Numbered from the stretch's first letter, positions 43,181 through 53,719 are shown. The stretch: DNA of 64,000 nt from Symbiobacterium terraclitae (GCF_017874315.1 NZ_JAGGLG010000001.1:62001-126000); one strand, 5' to 3'. Translations and numbers: made by a program. Notes: generated from the letters alone by a model not told the origin.

Positions 43181-43323
43181 GTGCCTGCTCATTATAACGC
43201 AAGCTCGTCCGCTGCGCAAGGGCATCTGGAAATCGCGGGCAGGGTTTGTGCGAGGTGTAGCAGAATACTCTCCGATCAAGATCAAGCGCCGTGCGACAGC
43301 GCTTCCGGGAGACGGACGACCTG

Positions 43324-45954
43324 ATGCAGATCATCGTGCCCCACACCAACACCGACCTCGACGCGATCGGCGCGGCCGTGGGGGCCCAGGTGCTCTACCC
43401 CCAGGCCCGCATCGTGCTGCCCGGCACGCCCAACCCGATGGCGGCCGAGTTCATCTCGCTGCACCGGTACAACCTGCGGGTCTACACCCCGAAGGACGTG
43501 GACCTCGCCCAGGTGCGCCGGGCGATCATCGTGGACACTGCCGACGCGGCCCGCCTCGGCCCGCTCCGGCCGGCGCTCTCCGGCGTTGAGATGCACCTCT
43601 TCGACCACCATCCGCCCGAGGCCCACGACCTGCAGGGGCGGCTCGAGGTCCGGGCGCAGGTGGGCGCGACGTGTACGCTGCTCGCCGAGCTGATCGAGGA
43701 GGCCGGCGCGCCCCTCACGCCGTTCCAGGCCACGGCGCTGCTGGTGGGGATCTACGCCGACACGGGCTCGCTGAGCCTCCTGGGCACCACGGACCGGGAC
43801 GCCCGGGCCGCCGCGTTCCTCCTCTCCCGGGGGGCCAGCCTGCAGGCCGCGGCCCGCTTCATGGAGGTTTCGCTCACCCCCAGCCAGCAGACGCTGCTGC
43901 AGCAGCTGCAGAACCGGGCGCGCTGGGTGAACGTCGCCGGCGCCCGGATCCGGCTGCTGGTCGCCGAGGTGCCCGAGTACGTGGGCGGGCTCAACCTGGT
44001 CATCCACCGGCTGCTGGAGCTGGAGCCCGTGCCCGCGCTCTTCGCCGCCGTGCGCATGGAGGACCGGGTCCACCTGATCGGCCGCTCATCGGTCCCGTGG
44101 GTGGACGCCGCCCGGATCCTGGGCGCCTTCGGCGGCGGCGGCCACCCGGCGGCGGCCTCGGCCGTGGTGAAGGGACAGCCCCTGGCCGAGGTGGCCCGGC
44201 GCCTGGAGGCGGAACTGCCCGCAGGCGTCGAGCGGCCCCTCATGGCCCGGGACGTGATGTCCGCGCCCGTCAAGACGATCGTCGCCACCAAGCCCATCCG
44301 CGACGCCGAGCGGCTGATGCTCCGCCACGGCCACACCGGCCTGCCCGTCGTGGATGGCGAGGGCGCCCTGGTGGGCGTCGTCTCGCTGCGCGACGTGGAG
44401 AAGGCCCGCCGCCACGGCCTGGAGCACGCACCGGTCAAGTCGGTCATGAAGTCCCGGGTGATCACGGTGGAGCCCGACATGCCGGTGGACGAGGTCCAGG
44501 AGCTGATGATCGAGCGGGACATCGGCCGGGTACCGGTGGTGGACGGGGGGAACCTGGTGGGGATCATCACCCGCTCGGACATCCTCGGCCTGATCTACGG
44601 CGCGCCGGCGCCCCGCTGGCACAGGAGGCTGTATGCGGCCCCCGACGACCCGAAGGACCTGCGCGACCGGGCGGTGGAGATGGCCCGGGAGGCGGTGGAG
44701 GCGGCGCCGGCCGGCATCCGGGCGCTGCTGCGGGCCGTGGGTCGCGTGGCCGAGGAGGAGGGCGTCGCCGTCTACGCCGTGGGCGGCTTTGTGCGCGACC
44801 TGCTGCTGGGCCGGCCCAACCTCGACTTCGACATCGTGGTGGAGGGCGACGGCATCGCCTTCGCCCACACGCTGGCCCGCGAGCTGGGCGGTCGGGTCCA
44901 GGAGGTGCCGCGCTTCGGCACGGCGCACATCTACCTGGAGCCGGATGACCCGGCCCTGCCGTCCCGCATCGACGTGGCCACGGCCCGGCGGGAGTTCTAC
45001 GAGCACGCCGCCGCCCTGCCCAGGGTGGAGCACGCCGACCTGCACGAGGACCTGTACCGGCGGGACTTCTCGATCAACGCCATGGCCATCCGGCTGGGCT
45101 CGTCCGGCCCCTCGGGGCTCATCGACTTCTTCGGCGGCCTGAAGGACCTGGCTGCAGGGCAGGTGCGCATCCTCCACACCCTCAGCTTCGTCGAGGACCC
45201 GACCCGGCTGATCCGGGCGGTGCGCTTCGCCCACCGGTACGGCTTCCGCCTGGAGCCCGAGACCGAGGCGTGCGCACGGGCGGCCGTCGCCGAGGGCTTC
45301 CTGGCCCGGGTGAGCCGCGAGCGGCTGCGCAACGAGCTGCTCCTGCTCCTGCAGGAGCAGGGCTGCGGCGGGGCGCTGCAGATGCTCGCCGAGCTGGGCG
45401 TGCTGGAGGCCCTCCTGCCCGGCGTGCCCCTGGACCCCGAGGTACAGGGGCTGGTGGACGCGGTCGACGGGTTGGTCGAGGCGGAGCCCGAGCTTTGTCG
45501 GCTGAGCCAGCTCTGGCTCGTGAAGCTGCTGGTCCTGCTGCACCGCCTGCCGCTCTCGGCCGGGGTGGCTGCCGTCAAGCGGCTCAGGCTGAAGCGGGCG
45601 GAGAACCAGGCGTGCCTTCAGGTCCTGGCCGGCTGGCGGATCGCACACGACCTCATGGTGGCGCCCCATGCCGACGCCGCTTCGATCGTGGCCGCGCTGG
45701 CGGAGTGGCCGGCGGAAGGGCTCCTGCTCCTCGTCCTGCTGGGCGGCGGGGAGCGCGTGGCGGCCTACTGGCGGGAGTGGCGGCACGTGCGGCTGGAGAT
45801 CAACGGCGCCGACGTGCAGGCCCTGGGGGTGCCCGCAGGCCCCCGCGTGGGGCGGATCCTGCAGCGGGTGCTGTCGGCCCGGCTCTCCGGCGACGCGCCC
45901 GACCGCGAGACGCAGCTGGCCCTGGCGAGGCGGTTTGCAGCGCAGGAGGAGTGA
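43324..45954 (+). CDS. DHH-CBS-CBS-tRNA nucleotidyltransferase/poly(A) polymerase fusion
   Basis: An 876-residue four-module protein: a DHH/DHHA1 phosphoesterase (1-300; [37 protein letters not shown]), two CBS domains (about 315-430; [37 protein letters not shown]), and a class II nucleotidyltransferase (about 480-870; [48 protein letters not shown]). The last part adds CCA or A residues to RNA 3' ends; the DHH part may degrade oligo- or dinucleotides; CBS pairs bind adenine nucleotides. ATG 43324 is chosen because the DHH motif follows at once, though GGGAGACGG is 10 nt or more away. Confidence 0.92.
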   Translation: MQIIVPHTNTDLDAIGAAVGAQVLYPQARIVLPGTPNPMAAEFISLHRYNLRVYTPKDVDLAQVRRAIIVDTADAARLGPLRPALSGVEMHLFDHHPPEAHDLQGRLEVRAQVGATCTLLAELIEEAGAPLTPFQATALLVGIYADTGSLSLLGTTDRDARAAAFLLSRGASLQAAARFMEVSLTPSQQTLLQQLQNRARWVNVAGARIRLLVAEVPEYVGGLNLVIHRLLELEPVPALFAAVRMEDRVHLIGRSSVPWVDAARILGAFGGGGHPAAASAVVKGQPLAEVARRLEAELPAGVERPLMARDVMSAPVKTIVATKPIRDAERLMLRHGHTGLPVVDGEGALVGVVSLRDVEKARRHGLEHAPVKSVMKSRVITVEPDMPVDEVQELMIERDIGRVPVVDGGNLVGIITRSDILGLIYGAPAPRWHRRLYAAPDDPKDLRDRAVEMAREAVEAAPAGIRALLRAVGRVAEEEGVAVYAVGGFVRDLLLGRPNLDFDIVVEGDGIAFAHTLARELGGRVQEVPRFGTAHIYLEPDDPALPSRIDVATARREFYEHAAALPRVEHADLHEDLYRRDFSINAMAIRLGSSGPSGLIDFFGGLKDLAAGQVRILHTLSFVEDPTRLIRAVRFAHRYGFRLEPETEACARAAVAEGFLARVSRERLRNELLLLLQEQGCGGALQMLAELGVLEALLPGVPLDPEVQGLVDAVDGLVEAEPELCRLSQLWLVKLLVLLHRLPLSAGVAAVKRLRLKRAENQACLQVLAGWRIAHDLMVAPHADAASIVAALAEWPAEGLLLLVLLGGGERVAAYWREWRHVRLEINGADVQALGVPAGPRVGRILQRVLSARLSGDAPDRETQLALARRFAAQEE

Positions 45955-45960
45955 ACGGGG

Positions 45961-46587
45961 ATGTCTGACCTGCAACAGATCGTGATGTCGGTTCCGGGGG
46001 TCGTGATCGGCTTCGCCTTCCACGAGTACGCCCACGCCCAGGTGGCCACCTGGTTCGGGGACGACACGCCGCGCCTGCAGGGGCGGCTGACGCTCAACCC
46101 CCTGGCCCACCTGGATCCCATCGGTACGCTGCTCCTGCTGCTGGCCGGTTTCGGCTGGGCCAAGCCCGTGATGGTGAACACCGCCCGGCTGCGCCCGCGC
46201 ATCCTGGGCGACATCGCCGTGTCGCTGGCCGGCGTGGCGATGAACTTCATCCTGGCCGTGATCTTCCTGCTGCTCTACACCATGGCCAACAGGGGGATGC
46301 TGGGCTGGTCCCACCCGGTGCTCAGCGGGACCTTCTGGCTCGCGATGACGATGAACATCATCCTGGTGGGGTTCAACCTGCTGCCCATCCCGCCGCTGGA
46401 CGGCTTCCGCGTCGCCCAGTACCTCCTGCCGGCGGGTTCGCACGAGCTCGTTCACAACCTGTACCGGTTCGGGCCGCTGCTGCTGATCATCCTGTTCGCC
46501 ACCGACATCCTCGACCTGGCACCGGTCTACAACGCCATCTACCGTGCCGTGACCTTCGTGGCCTGGCCGATCGGGCGCCTGCTCTGA
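45961..46587 (+). CDS. M50-family (site-2-type) membrane protease
   Basis: A 208-residue polytopic protein with the zinc motif HEYAHA (FHEYAHAQVATWFGDD) in the first helix and the third ligand region NLLPIPPLDGFRV. Hydrophobic segments include LLLLLAGFGWAKPV, SLAGVAMNFILAVIFLLLY and LLIILFATDILDL. It resembles the small YwhC-like M50 proteins of Firmicutes with unknown substrates; it lacks the PDZ of RseP and the CBS of SpoIVFB. The ATG follows GGAGGAGTGAACGGGG, 6 bp after the preceding gene. Confidence 0.9.
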   Translation: MSDLQQIVMSVPGVVIGFAFHEYAHAQVATWFGDDTPRLQGRLTLNPLAHLDPIGTLLLLLAGFGWAKPVMVNTARLRPRILGDIAVSLAGVAMNFILAVIFLLLYTMANRGMLGWSHPVLSGTFWLAMTMNIILVGFNLLPIPPLDGFRVAQYLLPAGSHELVHNLYRFGPLLLIILFATDILDLAPVYNAIYRAVTFVAWPIGRLL

Positions 46588-46589
46588 CG

Positions 46590-46619
46590 TTGCCAGGCAG
46601 GTTGCGGAACATGTAAAAT
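46590..46619 (+). promoter_or_regulatory. Putative sigma-A promoter of scpAB
   Basis: TTGCCA (46590-46595), an 18-bp spacer, then TAAAAT (46614-46619) with TG before it, in an A+T-rich gap ahead of scpA. Confidence 0.5.
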
Positions 46620-46671
46620 ATATGGGTTGCATGATACCGCTGCGTATTGGGCGCGAGAGGGGGTAACGGAT

Positions 46672-47451
46672 GTGGATCGGCTGACCGCCCGGCCGGAGCC
46701 GTACGTAGTCCACCTGGCCAACTTCGAGGGCCCGCTGGACCTGCTGCTCCACCTGATCCGGCGGGAAGAGATGAACATCTACGACATCCCCATTGCCCGC
46801 ATCACCGAGCAGTACCTGGAGGCCATCCAGGACCTGGCCGACATCGACATCGACCGGGCCAGCGAGTTCCTGGTGATGGCGGCCACGCTGCTGGGCATCA
46901 AGTCGCGCATGCTGCTGCCCAAGCCGCCCCGGCCGGAGGTCGAGGACGCCCAGGCCGAGGAGGAGGCCGACCCCCGGGAGGAACTGGTGCGGCAGCTGGT
47001 GGCGTACAGCCAGTTCAAGGCCGTGGCCGAGCAGCTGCGTGACCGGGAGCAGGAGATGTTCCGGGTCTACACGCGCGGGCTGTTCGTCGAGGAGCCCGGC
47101 GGGCCGCCTCCCCTGGAGGGGCTCGACCTGCTCGACCTGGTGCGCGCGTTCCAGGAAGTGCTGAAGGAAGAGTGGAACTGGCGGGAGGTGCCCCGGGAGG
47201 AGATCCCGCTCAGGGAGAAGCTGCGTGAGATCCGCTTCCGCCTTGCCCGCTCGCCCGGGGGCATCCGCTTCCGCGACCTGTTTGCGCGCGGCGGCTCGCG
47301 GCTCGAGGTGGTGGTCACCTTCCTGGCCCTGCTGGAGCTGATGCGGCAGCGGAAGGTGACGGTGGTGCAGGAGCGCCTGTTCGGCGAGATCCTGATCCGC
47401 CGCGCGGAATCGCAGACGAATGAGGCCGAGGGAGGCCCCGGGGACGAATGA
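46672..47451 (+). CDS. scpA: Segregation and condensation protein A (kleisin)
   Basis: A 259-residue kleisin bridging SMC and ScpB in chromosome condensation. The N-terminus HLANFEGPLDLLLHLIRREE and IPIARITEQYLEAI are characteristic, as is ASEFLVMAATLLGIKSRMLL; a winged helix forms the C-terminus (VVVTFLALLELMRQRKVTV). GTG 46672 follows AGAGGGGG at 8 nt. It overlaps scpB by 4 bp. Confidence 0.95.
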   Translation: MDRLTARPEPYVVHLANFEGPLDLLLHLIRREEMNIYDIPIARITEQYLEAIQDLADIDIDRASEFLVMAATLLGIKSRMLLPKPPRPEVEDAQAEEEADPREELVRQLVAYSQFKAVAEQLRDREQEMFRVYTRGLFVEEPGGPPPLEGLDLLDLVRAFQEVLKEEWNWREVPREEIPLREKLREIRFRLARSPGGIRFRDLFARGGSRLEVVVTFLALLELMRQRKVTVVQERLFGEILIRRAESQTNEAEGGPGDE

Positions 47452-48206
47452 TCTGGAACCACGGCAAGATGATTCTCGAGGCGCTGCTGCTGGCTTCGCC
47501 GGAGCCGCTGACGATCCGGCGCATCGCCGAGGTGATCGGCCTGGACGAGAAGGACGCCGCCATCCTCATGGCGGACCTGCAGAAAGACTACGAGGCGCCC
47601 GGGCGCGGGCTGGCCATCCGGGAGCTGGCCGGCGGCTACGTGCTGACCACCCGGCCCGAGGCGGCGGAGTACGTGGAGCGGCTGCTGCAGCCCCGCTCCA
47701 GGGGGCTCTCCCACGCCGCACTGGAGACGCTGGCGATCATCGCTTACCGTCAGCCCATCACGCGGGCGGAGATCGAGGCGGTGCGGGGCGTCAAGGTGGA
47801 CCGGGCCCTGGAGACGCTGCTGGAGCGCCGCCTGGTGGCCGACGTCGGCCGCAAGGAGGCGCCGGGCCGGCCGATCCTCTACGGCACGACCCCGGAGTTC
47901 CTGAAGTACTTCGGGCTGAAGGAGCTGAGCGACCTGCCGCCGGTCTCCCTCGACACGTCCGAGCCCGGCCTGATCCTGCCCACCCGGACCGGCGGCGCGG
48001 CGGAGGACGGGCCGGAGGGTGAGGGGGGCGACGCGAGCCGGGGGGACGGTGCGTCAGACGGTGAGCCGGTCGCGGCGGGCGATACAGCTGAGGAAGCCAC
48101 AGCGCACGAAGGGGCAGGTGCGCCGGAGAGCGGGGTATCGGCAGCGCACGAGGGGGAAGGCGCCTCGGAGGGGCTGGCCTCCCGGGCCGGTACAGAGGAG
48201 GGCTAG
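47448..48206 (+). CDS. scpB: Segregation and condensation protein B
   Basis: A 252-residue partner of ScpA with two winged-helix domains (residues ~5-165; LEALLLASPEPLTIRRIAEV, ALETLAIIAYRQPITRAEIE, LYGTTPEFLKYFGLKELSDL). The last 75 or so residues are an acidic Gly/Glu/Ala-rich tail absent from typical ScpB of 190-200 residues. ATGA overlap with scpA. Confidence 0.94.
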   Translation: MIWNHGKMILEALLLASPEPLTIRRIAEVIGLDEKDAAILMADLQKDYEAPGRGLAIRELAGGYVLTTRPEAAEYVERLLQPRSRGLSHAALETLAIIAYRQPITRAEIEAVRGVKVDRALETLLERRLVADVGRKEAPGRPILYGTTPEFLKYFGLKELSDLPPVSLDTSEPGLILPTRTGGAAEDGPEGEGGDASRGDGASDGEPVAAGDTAEEATAHEGAGAPESGVSAAHEGEGASEGLASRAGTEEG

Positions 48207-48209
48207 CGC

Positions 48210-48929
48210 TTGGGTTTTGTGGGGCATGCGTTCGTCGACTGGGACGACACGATCGCGGAGAACATCCGCTACTTCCGGGAGGTGGAGGACGCGGCCAGCG
48301 ACCTCATCGCCCGCCACACAGGCTTCGACCGGGCGGAGGTCGCCCGGCGCGGCGCGGAGCTGGACGTCGAGGTTGCCCGGCGGATGGGCCTGGTGAAGGA
48401 GTCGCTGGCGACGAGCTGGCTGGCCTGCTGCCGGGAGTTCGCCGATCGGGCCGGGAAGTCCGTTGACCCGGAGCTCGAACGGGAACTGCGGCGGCTCTGC
48501 GCCATCCCTTACGAGACCAAGCAGGAGCTGCTGCCCGGGGCCGCCGACACGCTCCGCTGGCTCCACGACGCCGGGTTCGAGGTGACGATCTGGACCGCCG
48601 GCGAGGAGCCCATCCAGCGGCGGAAGATCCGCGAGTCGGGCCTCAGCCCCTGGATCCACCGGCAGGCGGTCGTCCTGGAGAAGACGCCCGAGCGGCTGCG
48701 GGAGTACATGGGCGGCCGGGACCCCCAGCGCTGCTTCGTGGTGGGCAACTCGCGGCACTCGGACATCCGTCCCGCGCTGGCGGTGGGCGTCACCGCCTAT
48801 CACCTCGACGTGCACACCTGGGCCTACGACCACCTGGAGGTGGACGAGGCCGATCCAAACTACGTCCGCCTGGAGCGCATCGATGAGCTGCCGGCCCTGT
48901 TGGCCAGGCGGTTCCCTGTGGCGGTGTAG
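48210..48929 (+). CDS. HAD-superfamily hydrolase
   Basis: A 239-residue haloacid-dehalogenase-like phosphatase. Motif I is DWDDT (nucleophile Asp), motif II VTIWTAGEE, motif III Lys in LEKTPERL, motif IV VVGNSRHSDIRPALAVG. A helical cap lies between motifs I and II. TTG 48210 follows GAGGAGGG at 7 nt and lies 3 bp after scpB, so it is probably in the scp operon. Substrate unknown. Confidence 0.87.
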   Translation: MGFVGHAFVDWDDTIAENIRYFREVEDAASDLIARHTGFDRAEVARRGAELDVEVARRMGLVKESLATSWLACCREFADRAGKSVDPELERELRRLCAIPYETKQELLPGAADTLRWLHDAGFEVTIWTAGEEPIQRRKIRESGLSPWIHRQAVVLEKTPERLREYMGGRDPQRCFVVGNSRHSDIRPALAVGVTAYHLDVHTWAYDHLEVDEADPNYVRLERIDELPALLARRFPVAV

Positions 48930-48952
48930 GCGGCGGGCCGGTAACCATTGCG

Positions 48953-48992
48953 GAGTGAGCGCCCTATGCCCGGTGCGGGCAGGCGCTCACTC
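48953..48992 (+). terminator. Terminator after scp operon
   Basis: GAGTGAGCGCC pairs with GGCGCTCACTC (11 bp); within the loop GCCCG/CGGGC makes a second stem. It is followed by TCGCG. Confidence 0.7.
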
Positions 48993-49080
48993 TCGCGCGT
49001 GATCCGCCTTAGGGGCGTCCGGTCCTGACGCACCCCGCACGCACCCTTCTCCCGGGTGACGTGCCGTCGATGGTCCCGAC

Positions 49081-49764
49081 CTACGTCACCGGATGGAGCA
49101 CTCCCTGGTAGAGCCTGACCACACGGCCGAAGCTGCGGGCCAGCTGCATGTCGTGGGTGACAAAGAGCAGCGCCATGCGGAACTGCTCCGCCAGGTCGAG
49201 GATCAGCCGCAGCACCTCGCGGGCGGACGCCTCGTCCAGGTTTCCGGTGGGCTCGTCGGCCAGCAGGACGGTGGGGCGGTTCATCAGCGCACGGGCGATG
49301 CAGACCCGCTGCTGCTCGCCGCCGGAGAGCTGGGCCGGCAGGTGGGCCATCCGGTCCTTCAGCCCGACCAGCGTGAGCAGTTCCTCGGCCCGCCGGCGGG
49401 GCTGGTAGTCCACCTTCCACGGCGTACACGGCAGCATGACGTTCTCCAGGGCCGTGAGCGTCGGGATCAGATGGTGCTGCTGGAAGATCATCCCGACGTG
49501 CTGGAAGCGAAAGCGCGCCAGTTCCGCCGGCCGCGCGCTGGTCAGGTCGACGCCGGCGGTCCGCACCGTGCCGGATGTGGGCAGGTCGAGGCCGGCGATC
49601 AGGGACAGCAGGGTCGATTTGCCGCTGCCCGACGGGCCCACCAGGGCCAGCTTGCCGCCCGGTTCGAGTTCCAGGTCGACGCCGTTCAGGATGAGCAGGT
49701 CCTGGGCGCCGCCTCCCCGGTAGCGTTTGGTCACGCCTCTCAGCTCGATGGCCAACCCTTCCAT
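49081..49764 (-). CDS. ABC transporter ATP-binding protein, LolD/MacB type
   Basis: A 227-residue ATPase with Walker [13 protein letters not shown]-loop [19 protein letters not shown], signature [15 protein letters not shown] and Walker [15 protein letters not shown]. This class partners FtsX-type permeases. ATG 49764 follows GGAGGTAG, 4 bp after the stop of the giant permease, so the two form an operon. Confidence 0.94.
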   Translation of the reverse strand: MEGLAIELRGVTKRYRGGGAQDLLILNGVDLELEPGGKLALVGPSGSGKSTLLSLIAGLDLPTSGTVRTAGVDLTSARPAELARFRFQHVGMIFQQHHLIPTLTALENVMLPCTPWKVDYQPRRRAEELLTLVGLKDRMAHLPAQLSGGEQQRVCIARALMNRPTVLLADEPTGNLDEASAREVLRLILDLAEQFRMALLFVTHDMQLARSFGRVVRLYQGVLHPVT

Positions 49765-49768
49765 GGGA

Positions 49769-52700
49769 CTACCTCCTCACGATCCGCTGGTTCCACCAGG
49801 CCAGGAAGTCCTGCTCCAGCTCCGCCACGCGCTTGCCCGTCATCTGCTCCAGGGCCTGCAGGGCCCTTGCGCCCCGTGCGGGCTCAACATCCGGTCCGGT
49901 CCCCACGGGGTCGACCGGATGGCCGGCCAGCCGCTCCAGAAGCCTGCGTACCGCCTCGGGACCTGCCTGTTCCTCCAGGTACAGGACCAGCGCAAACCCG
50001 GTATCCCGCGCCAGATGCGCCTTGTCCTCAGGAAGCATGAACGTGGGCGGCACCGTGGCCAGCTCGGCGAGCGGCATGGGGGTGGCCGCTGACAGCGACT
50101 CGACGAGCGCCTCCCGCGACAGTTGCGCCGCCCGGGATGCGGCCAGCTCGCCCACCGGCAGGACGAGCCAGCGCGGGGCGTTGTTGTGGCTCATCCGCCT
50201 GGCTTCCTGCGCGGTGATGATCTGGTACAGGCTGAGGGGGCCAGGCGCCACCCGCCGCGCGGACAGGCGGATCGGTTCACCGTAGTCGGTCCAGGGGTCC
50301 AGCCCGAACTGACCGAGCCACGGCCCCTGCGAGGCACGGAACTTCTGCTCATCGGACATGATGTCGATGACCACGGGTCCGCCGCTCCACCATCCAGCCT
50401 CCTGCGCGAGGGCGACGGCCTCCACGGCGTTGGTCAGCATCTCCCGGGCCAGGGCGGCGGCTTCCTCCGGATACCAGACCACAACGTCCCCGGACTGCAG
50501 GACTTCCTTCTGCCACCCGTGCTCGACCCAGCGACCCTCGCGTGTCTGCACCCAGACCGTCTCGAGCGCTACCGAAGTCGTCTCCGTGTCCTCCAGCCGC
50601 AGCAGGATGTCGACGTGCGCGGTGTTGGTGCCGAGGAGCGCGACCCGGTCGACAGATCTTGTCACCCTGCGGTTGGGGTTTTCGCTGCGCCAGCGCAGGA
50701 CGTCCTCGAACCAGTGGCGGTGTTCCATGAGATAGGCCTGGGAAGTGGGGTTCAACGTCGCGAGGTACCCGTCGAGGTCCATCTGCTCCAGCGCCTCGGA
50801 TTGCCTGGCCACGGCGGCCTCGATGGCAGCCTGCGCCTCGATGGCCTCCTCGTGCTCGGCCCCGGCGGTGGCGACCTCCCGCTCCCGGATGACCCGGGGG
50901 GCGACCAGCGCGACCGTCACGCTGACCGCCGCCAGGAGAACGGCTGCGGCAGCCGAAAGCGCTCGGGCATCGAAGCGCGCCACCTGCCCGGTCCCTGCGC
51001 CCGCCAGGGCGTATCGGTCCCAGGACCGCAGTTCGACGCGGCTTCCCAGCAGGCCGGTGACCAGTCCCAGCCCTGCCGGCAGGAGGCCGGCCAGCAGCGA
51101 GACGCCCTGGAAGGCGGCGGCGGCAGAACCGTAGAGCACCTGGAGGCTTCCCGCCGCCAGCAGCAGGCCCAGCGCGCCGGACAGGACGCCGAGAAGGACG
51201 CCCTCGGCGACCATCGTGCCCGCGATCCACCGGTGCGGCCATCCCAGCGCGTGCAGCAGCGCCCGTTCATCCCGATGGTCGACGGCGTTCTGCCGGATCA
51301 GGTCGAAGGCCGCCGTCGCGGCGACGAGCAGGGCGACGGCCCCGGCGGCAAACTGGAGGGGCCCCACCTTGAGTGCGGCATACTGGCCGGTCAGGGTGGT
51401 GTAGAGGACCCCGTCCAGGTGTCCGGCGGTGAAGGCGAGCACGGTGATCAGTCCCGTGGGGAGGGCGATGGCGATTCCGGTCAGACAGGTCCGCAGCGGC
51501 CGCCCCAAAAGGCTTGAGATGGCCAGCGGCAGGATGCCGGTGCCCGGCAGCACCCGCCGTCCCGGGGCGGTGTCGCCCCACCGCAGGGCGGCGCCGGGCG
51601 GGGTAGCCGCAGCGGCCCAGCCGGCGGCGATGCAGGCGGGCAGGTAGAGCAGGAGGCTCACGGCGAACACGCCCCCGACCATCCGGGGGCCGGCGCCGCC
51701 CACCGCGGCCGAGAAGGCGGCCAGCACGCCGGCGACGACGGCGAAGAGCATCTGCTCGCCGGCAGCGATCCGCCCCAGGTACCGCCCCGGCCACCCGACG
51801 GCGAGGGCGACGCCCACCTCCCGCCGCCTGGCCGTCACCCCGGTGAGGGCCGTGGTCAGGGCATACAGCGCCCCGACGATGAGGACCACGGCGATGTACC
51901 CGCTGTAGCCGAACTCCACCTGCTGGACCACGGTCATCGCCGCGTCCTTGTGGATCCACGGCACCTCGATCCACCCGGCTGACTCGCCGGGGCCGGGGCC
52001 CGGCACCTGGACCAGGACCTTCATCGGCGAGGAGCCCATGGTGACCTCGGCCACCAGGCCGGTCCGGCGCTCGATTTCGGCGGCGATGTCGTGGACGCGC
52101 GCCACCACCTCGGGGGTGAAGTGGTCCGCACCCGCAACCTTAACCTGAATGGCGTTGACGGCGTTCTCCCCGGCCAGGCCCCGGGCGGCCTCCAGGGTGG
52201 TCAGCAGGGCCGGCGGCGAGGAGAGGAACCCGGTGGGTGAGAGGCTGCCGGCGATGCGGCGGGGCGGGTTGACGGGGCGCAGGTCCCCGTCCAGGACCAG
52301 GAGGGCCTCAGCCGGGCGGTAGGTCATCAGCGGCAGCTGGGAATCGGGGTCTTTGGCGACGTCGAGCCGGGACGAGTCGAAGTAGCCCCGGATGGTGTAG
52401 TAGAAGATCTGGTCGTCGGCACCCGGCGTCCACGGGCGGACGGGCGTCCCTGCCGTCACGCTGGTCTGCGGGCTCACCGGGCCGCTGTACGCCAGGAGGG
52501 ACTGGAGGTCGACGGAGGCGGGACGCATCGCAAAGGCATCAGGCCACCGGTCGGGATGCGGGCTCCGGACGGGCGTGTACGTGAGGGTGCCGCTCTGGCC
52601 ATACACCCGGTGGAGGGCCACCTCGCCCTCTTCAATGGCCGTGAGCAGCTCGTCGCCTGCCAGGGTCCGCTCCGCGACCTTTCGCTTCACCCTGCCCCCT

Positions 52701-53467
52701 GCATCCAGTTCCTCGACGGTCAGGGAATAGGTCATGCCACGGAGCCCGAAGGTGTTGACCAGCACCGGGATCACCGGAACGGGCCGCGACCCGACTTGCC
52801 TTGTGTCAACGCCGTCGGCGGACCGCAGGTAGCGGCCCTCCGTCAGGGCCTTGTTGAGCCCCACGAGCTTGTCCTCCGCCTCGGGATCGACGCCCACCAG
52901 CAGGGTGGGAATCTGGGCCGAGATGACGAGGGACACCCGCTGCCCCGCGTCCAACAGCAGGGCGCCGTCCGGCACCTGGTCCGGGAGCTGTCCCGTCCGC
53001 GGATCCGGGAGGGCGACCACGTACTCCTCCCGCATCGCCTCCGGCACCAGGGTGTCGGTGGATGTCACCTGGCTGGTGATGCGGTAGATGCCGCCGCCGG
53101 GATGGGGCAGGTCGGCGGAGGGGAACAGGTAGGAGGGCCCGGCCTGCACATGGCCGACGACGGCCACCGGGGCCGCCACCTCAACCCCGGGGACCCTTCG
53201 GACCTCCTCAAGCTGGGCCTGCGTGATCCCGGGCGGCAGGGTGGTCAGGATGTTGGGCTCCGTCAGGTCGCCCTGCGGCGTGCCGTCCAGGGGCATGTGC
53301 ACCAGGATGTCGTAGGGCGACCGCCACGTCTGCTCGTAGGCCCGTACGACGGTGCCGCGGATCGAATCGGTCAGCAGGGACATGACGGACAGCCCGGCGC
53401 TGAGGACAGCCACGCCGATCAGCGCCAGACTGAGCCGGTCTCGCCGGCCGGACCAGAATCTCCACAT
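49769..53467 (-). CDS. Giant FtsX-type permease with degenerate peptidase-like C-terminus
   Basis: A 1232-residue membrane protein. An N-terminal helix (LALIGVAVLSAGLSVMSLL) precedes a large extracytoplasmic region (~45-600), then two FtsX-like blocks with about eight helices (~610-860), then a soluble C-terminal part (~860-1232). That tail starts with an NTF2-like stretch (LDGYLATLNPTSQAYLMEH) and ends in a segment laid out like a gluzincin (peptidase MA) domain. The HExxH position reads QEARRM and the WLSEG position WLVLPVG, so it should not bind zinc. ATG 53467 follows GAGGAGGGAT; the longer open frame has no support. The ATPase at 49081 is its likely partner. Substrate unknown. Confidence 0.82.
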   Translation of the reverse strand: MWRFWSGRRDRLSLALIGVAVLSAGLSVMSLLTDSIRGTVVRAYEQTWRSPYDILVHMPLDGTPQGDLTEPNILTTLPPGITQAQLEEVRRVPGVEVAAPVAVVGHVQAGPSYLFPSADLPHPGGGIYRITSQVTSTDTLVPEAMREEYVVALPDPRTGQLPDQVPDGALLLDAGQRVSLVISAQIPTLLVGVDPEAEDKLVGLNKALTEGRYLRSADGVDTRQVGSRPVPVIPVLVNTFGLRGMTYSLTVEELDAGGRVKRKVAERTLAGDELLTAIEEGEVALHRVYGQSGTLTYTPVRSPHPDRWPDAFAMRPASVDLQSLLAYSGPVSPQTSVTAGTPVRPWTPGADDQIFYYTIRGYFDSSRLDVAKDPDSQLPLMTYRPAEALLVLDGDLRPVNPPRRIAGSLSPTGFLSSPPALLTTLEAARGLAGENAVNAIQVKVAGADHFTPEVVARVHDIAAEIERRTGLVAEVTMGSSPMKVLVQVPGPGPGESAGWIEVPWIHKDAAMTVVQQVEFGYSGYIAVVLIVGALYALTTALTGVTARRREVGVALAVGWPGRYLGRIAAGEQMLFAVVAGVLAAFSAAVGGAGPRMVGGVFAVSLLLYLPACIAAGWAAAATPPGAALRWGDTAPGRRVLPGTGILPLAISSLLGRPLRTCLTGIAIALPTGLITVLAFTAGHLDGVLYTTLTGQYAALKVGPLQFAAGAVALLVAATAAFDLIRQNAVDHRDERALLHALGWPHRWIAGTMVAEGVLLGVLSGALGLLLAAGSLQVLYGSAAAAFQGVSLLAGLLPAGLGLVTGLLGSRVELRSWDRYALAGAGTGQVARFDARALSAAAAVLLAAVSVTVALVAPRVIREREVATAGAEHEEAIEAQAAIEAAVARQSEALEQMDLDGYLATLNPTSQAYLMEHRHWFEDVLRWRSENPNRRVTRSVDRVALLGTNTAHVDILLRLEDTETTSVALETVWVQTREGRWVEHGWQKEVLQSGDVVVWYPEEAAALAREMLTNAVEAVALAQEAGWWSGGPVVIDIMSDEQKFRASQGPWLGQFGLDPWTDYGEPIRLSARRVAPGPLSLYQIITAQEARRMSHNNAPRWLVLPVGELAASRAAQLSREALVESLSAATPMPLAELATVPPTFMLPEDKAHLARDTGFALVLYLEEQAGPEAVRRLLERLAGHPVDPVGTGPDVEPARGARALQALEQMTGKRVAELEQDFLAWWNQRIVRR

Positions 53468-53719
53468 ATCGCATGATCCCTCCTCGGTTGCAGAAGGGGG
53501 GACGTTGGAGGATGCCCCGTCTTCGAGGTGGAGAAGGCGTTCGGGCAGGCCCCAAGGCAGTACGCACAAGGCCGCCGCAATATGTGACTTATTACGGAGT
53601 TCATACTTCGGCTCGAAACTTCCTTCCCAGTCAACCGCCTCCCCCGGCTGCATGCCCGCTGCACCCTTTGGCAAGACTCTCCTCGTCAGGATGGGGATGA
53701 CTGGCGGGGGTGGGTGAAG

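Noticed and set aside
44086-46752. An 888-codon minus-strand open frame
   Set aside because: Low-complexity His/Gln/Arg/Gly translation typical of antisense; the plus strand encodes well-recognised domains throughout.
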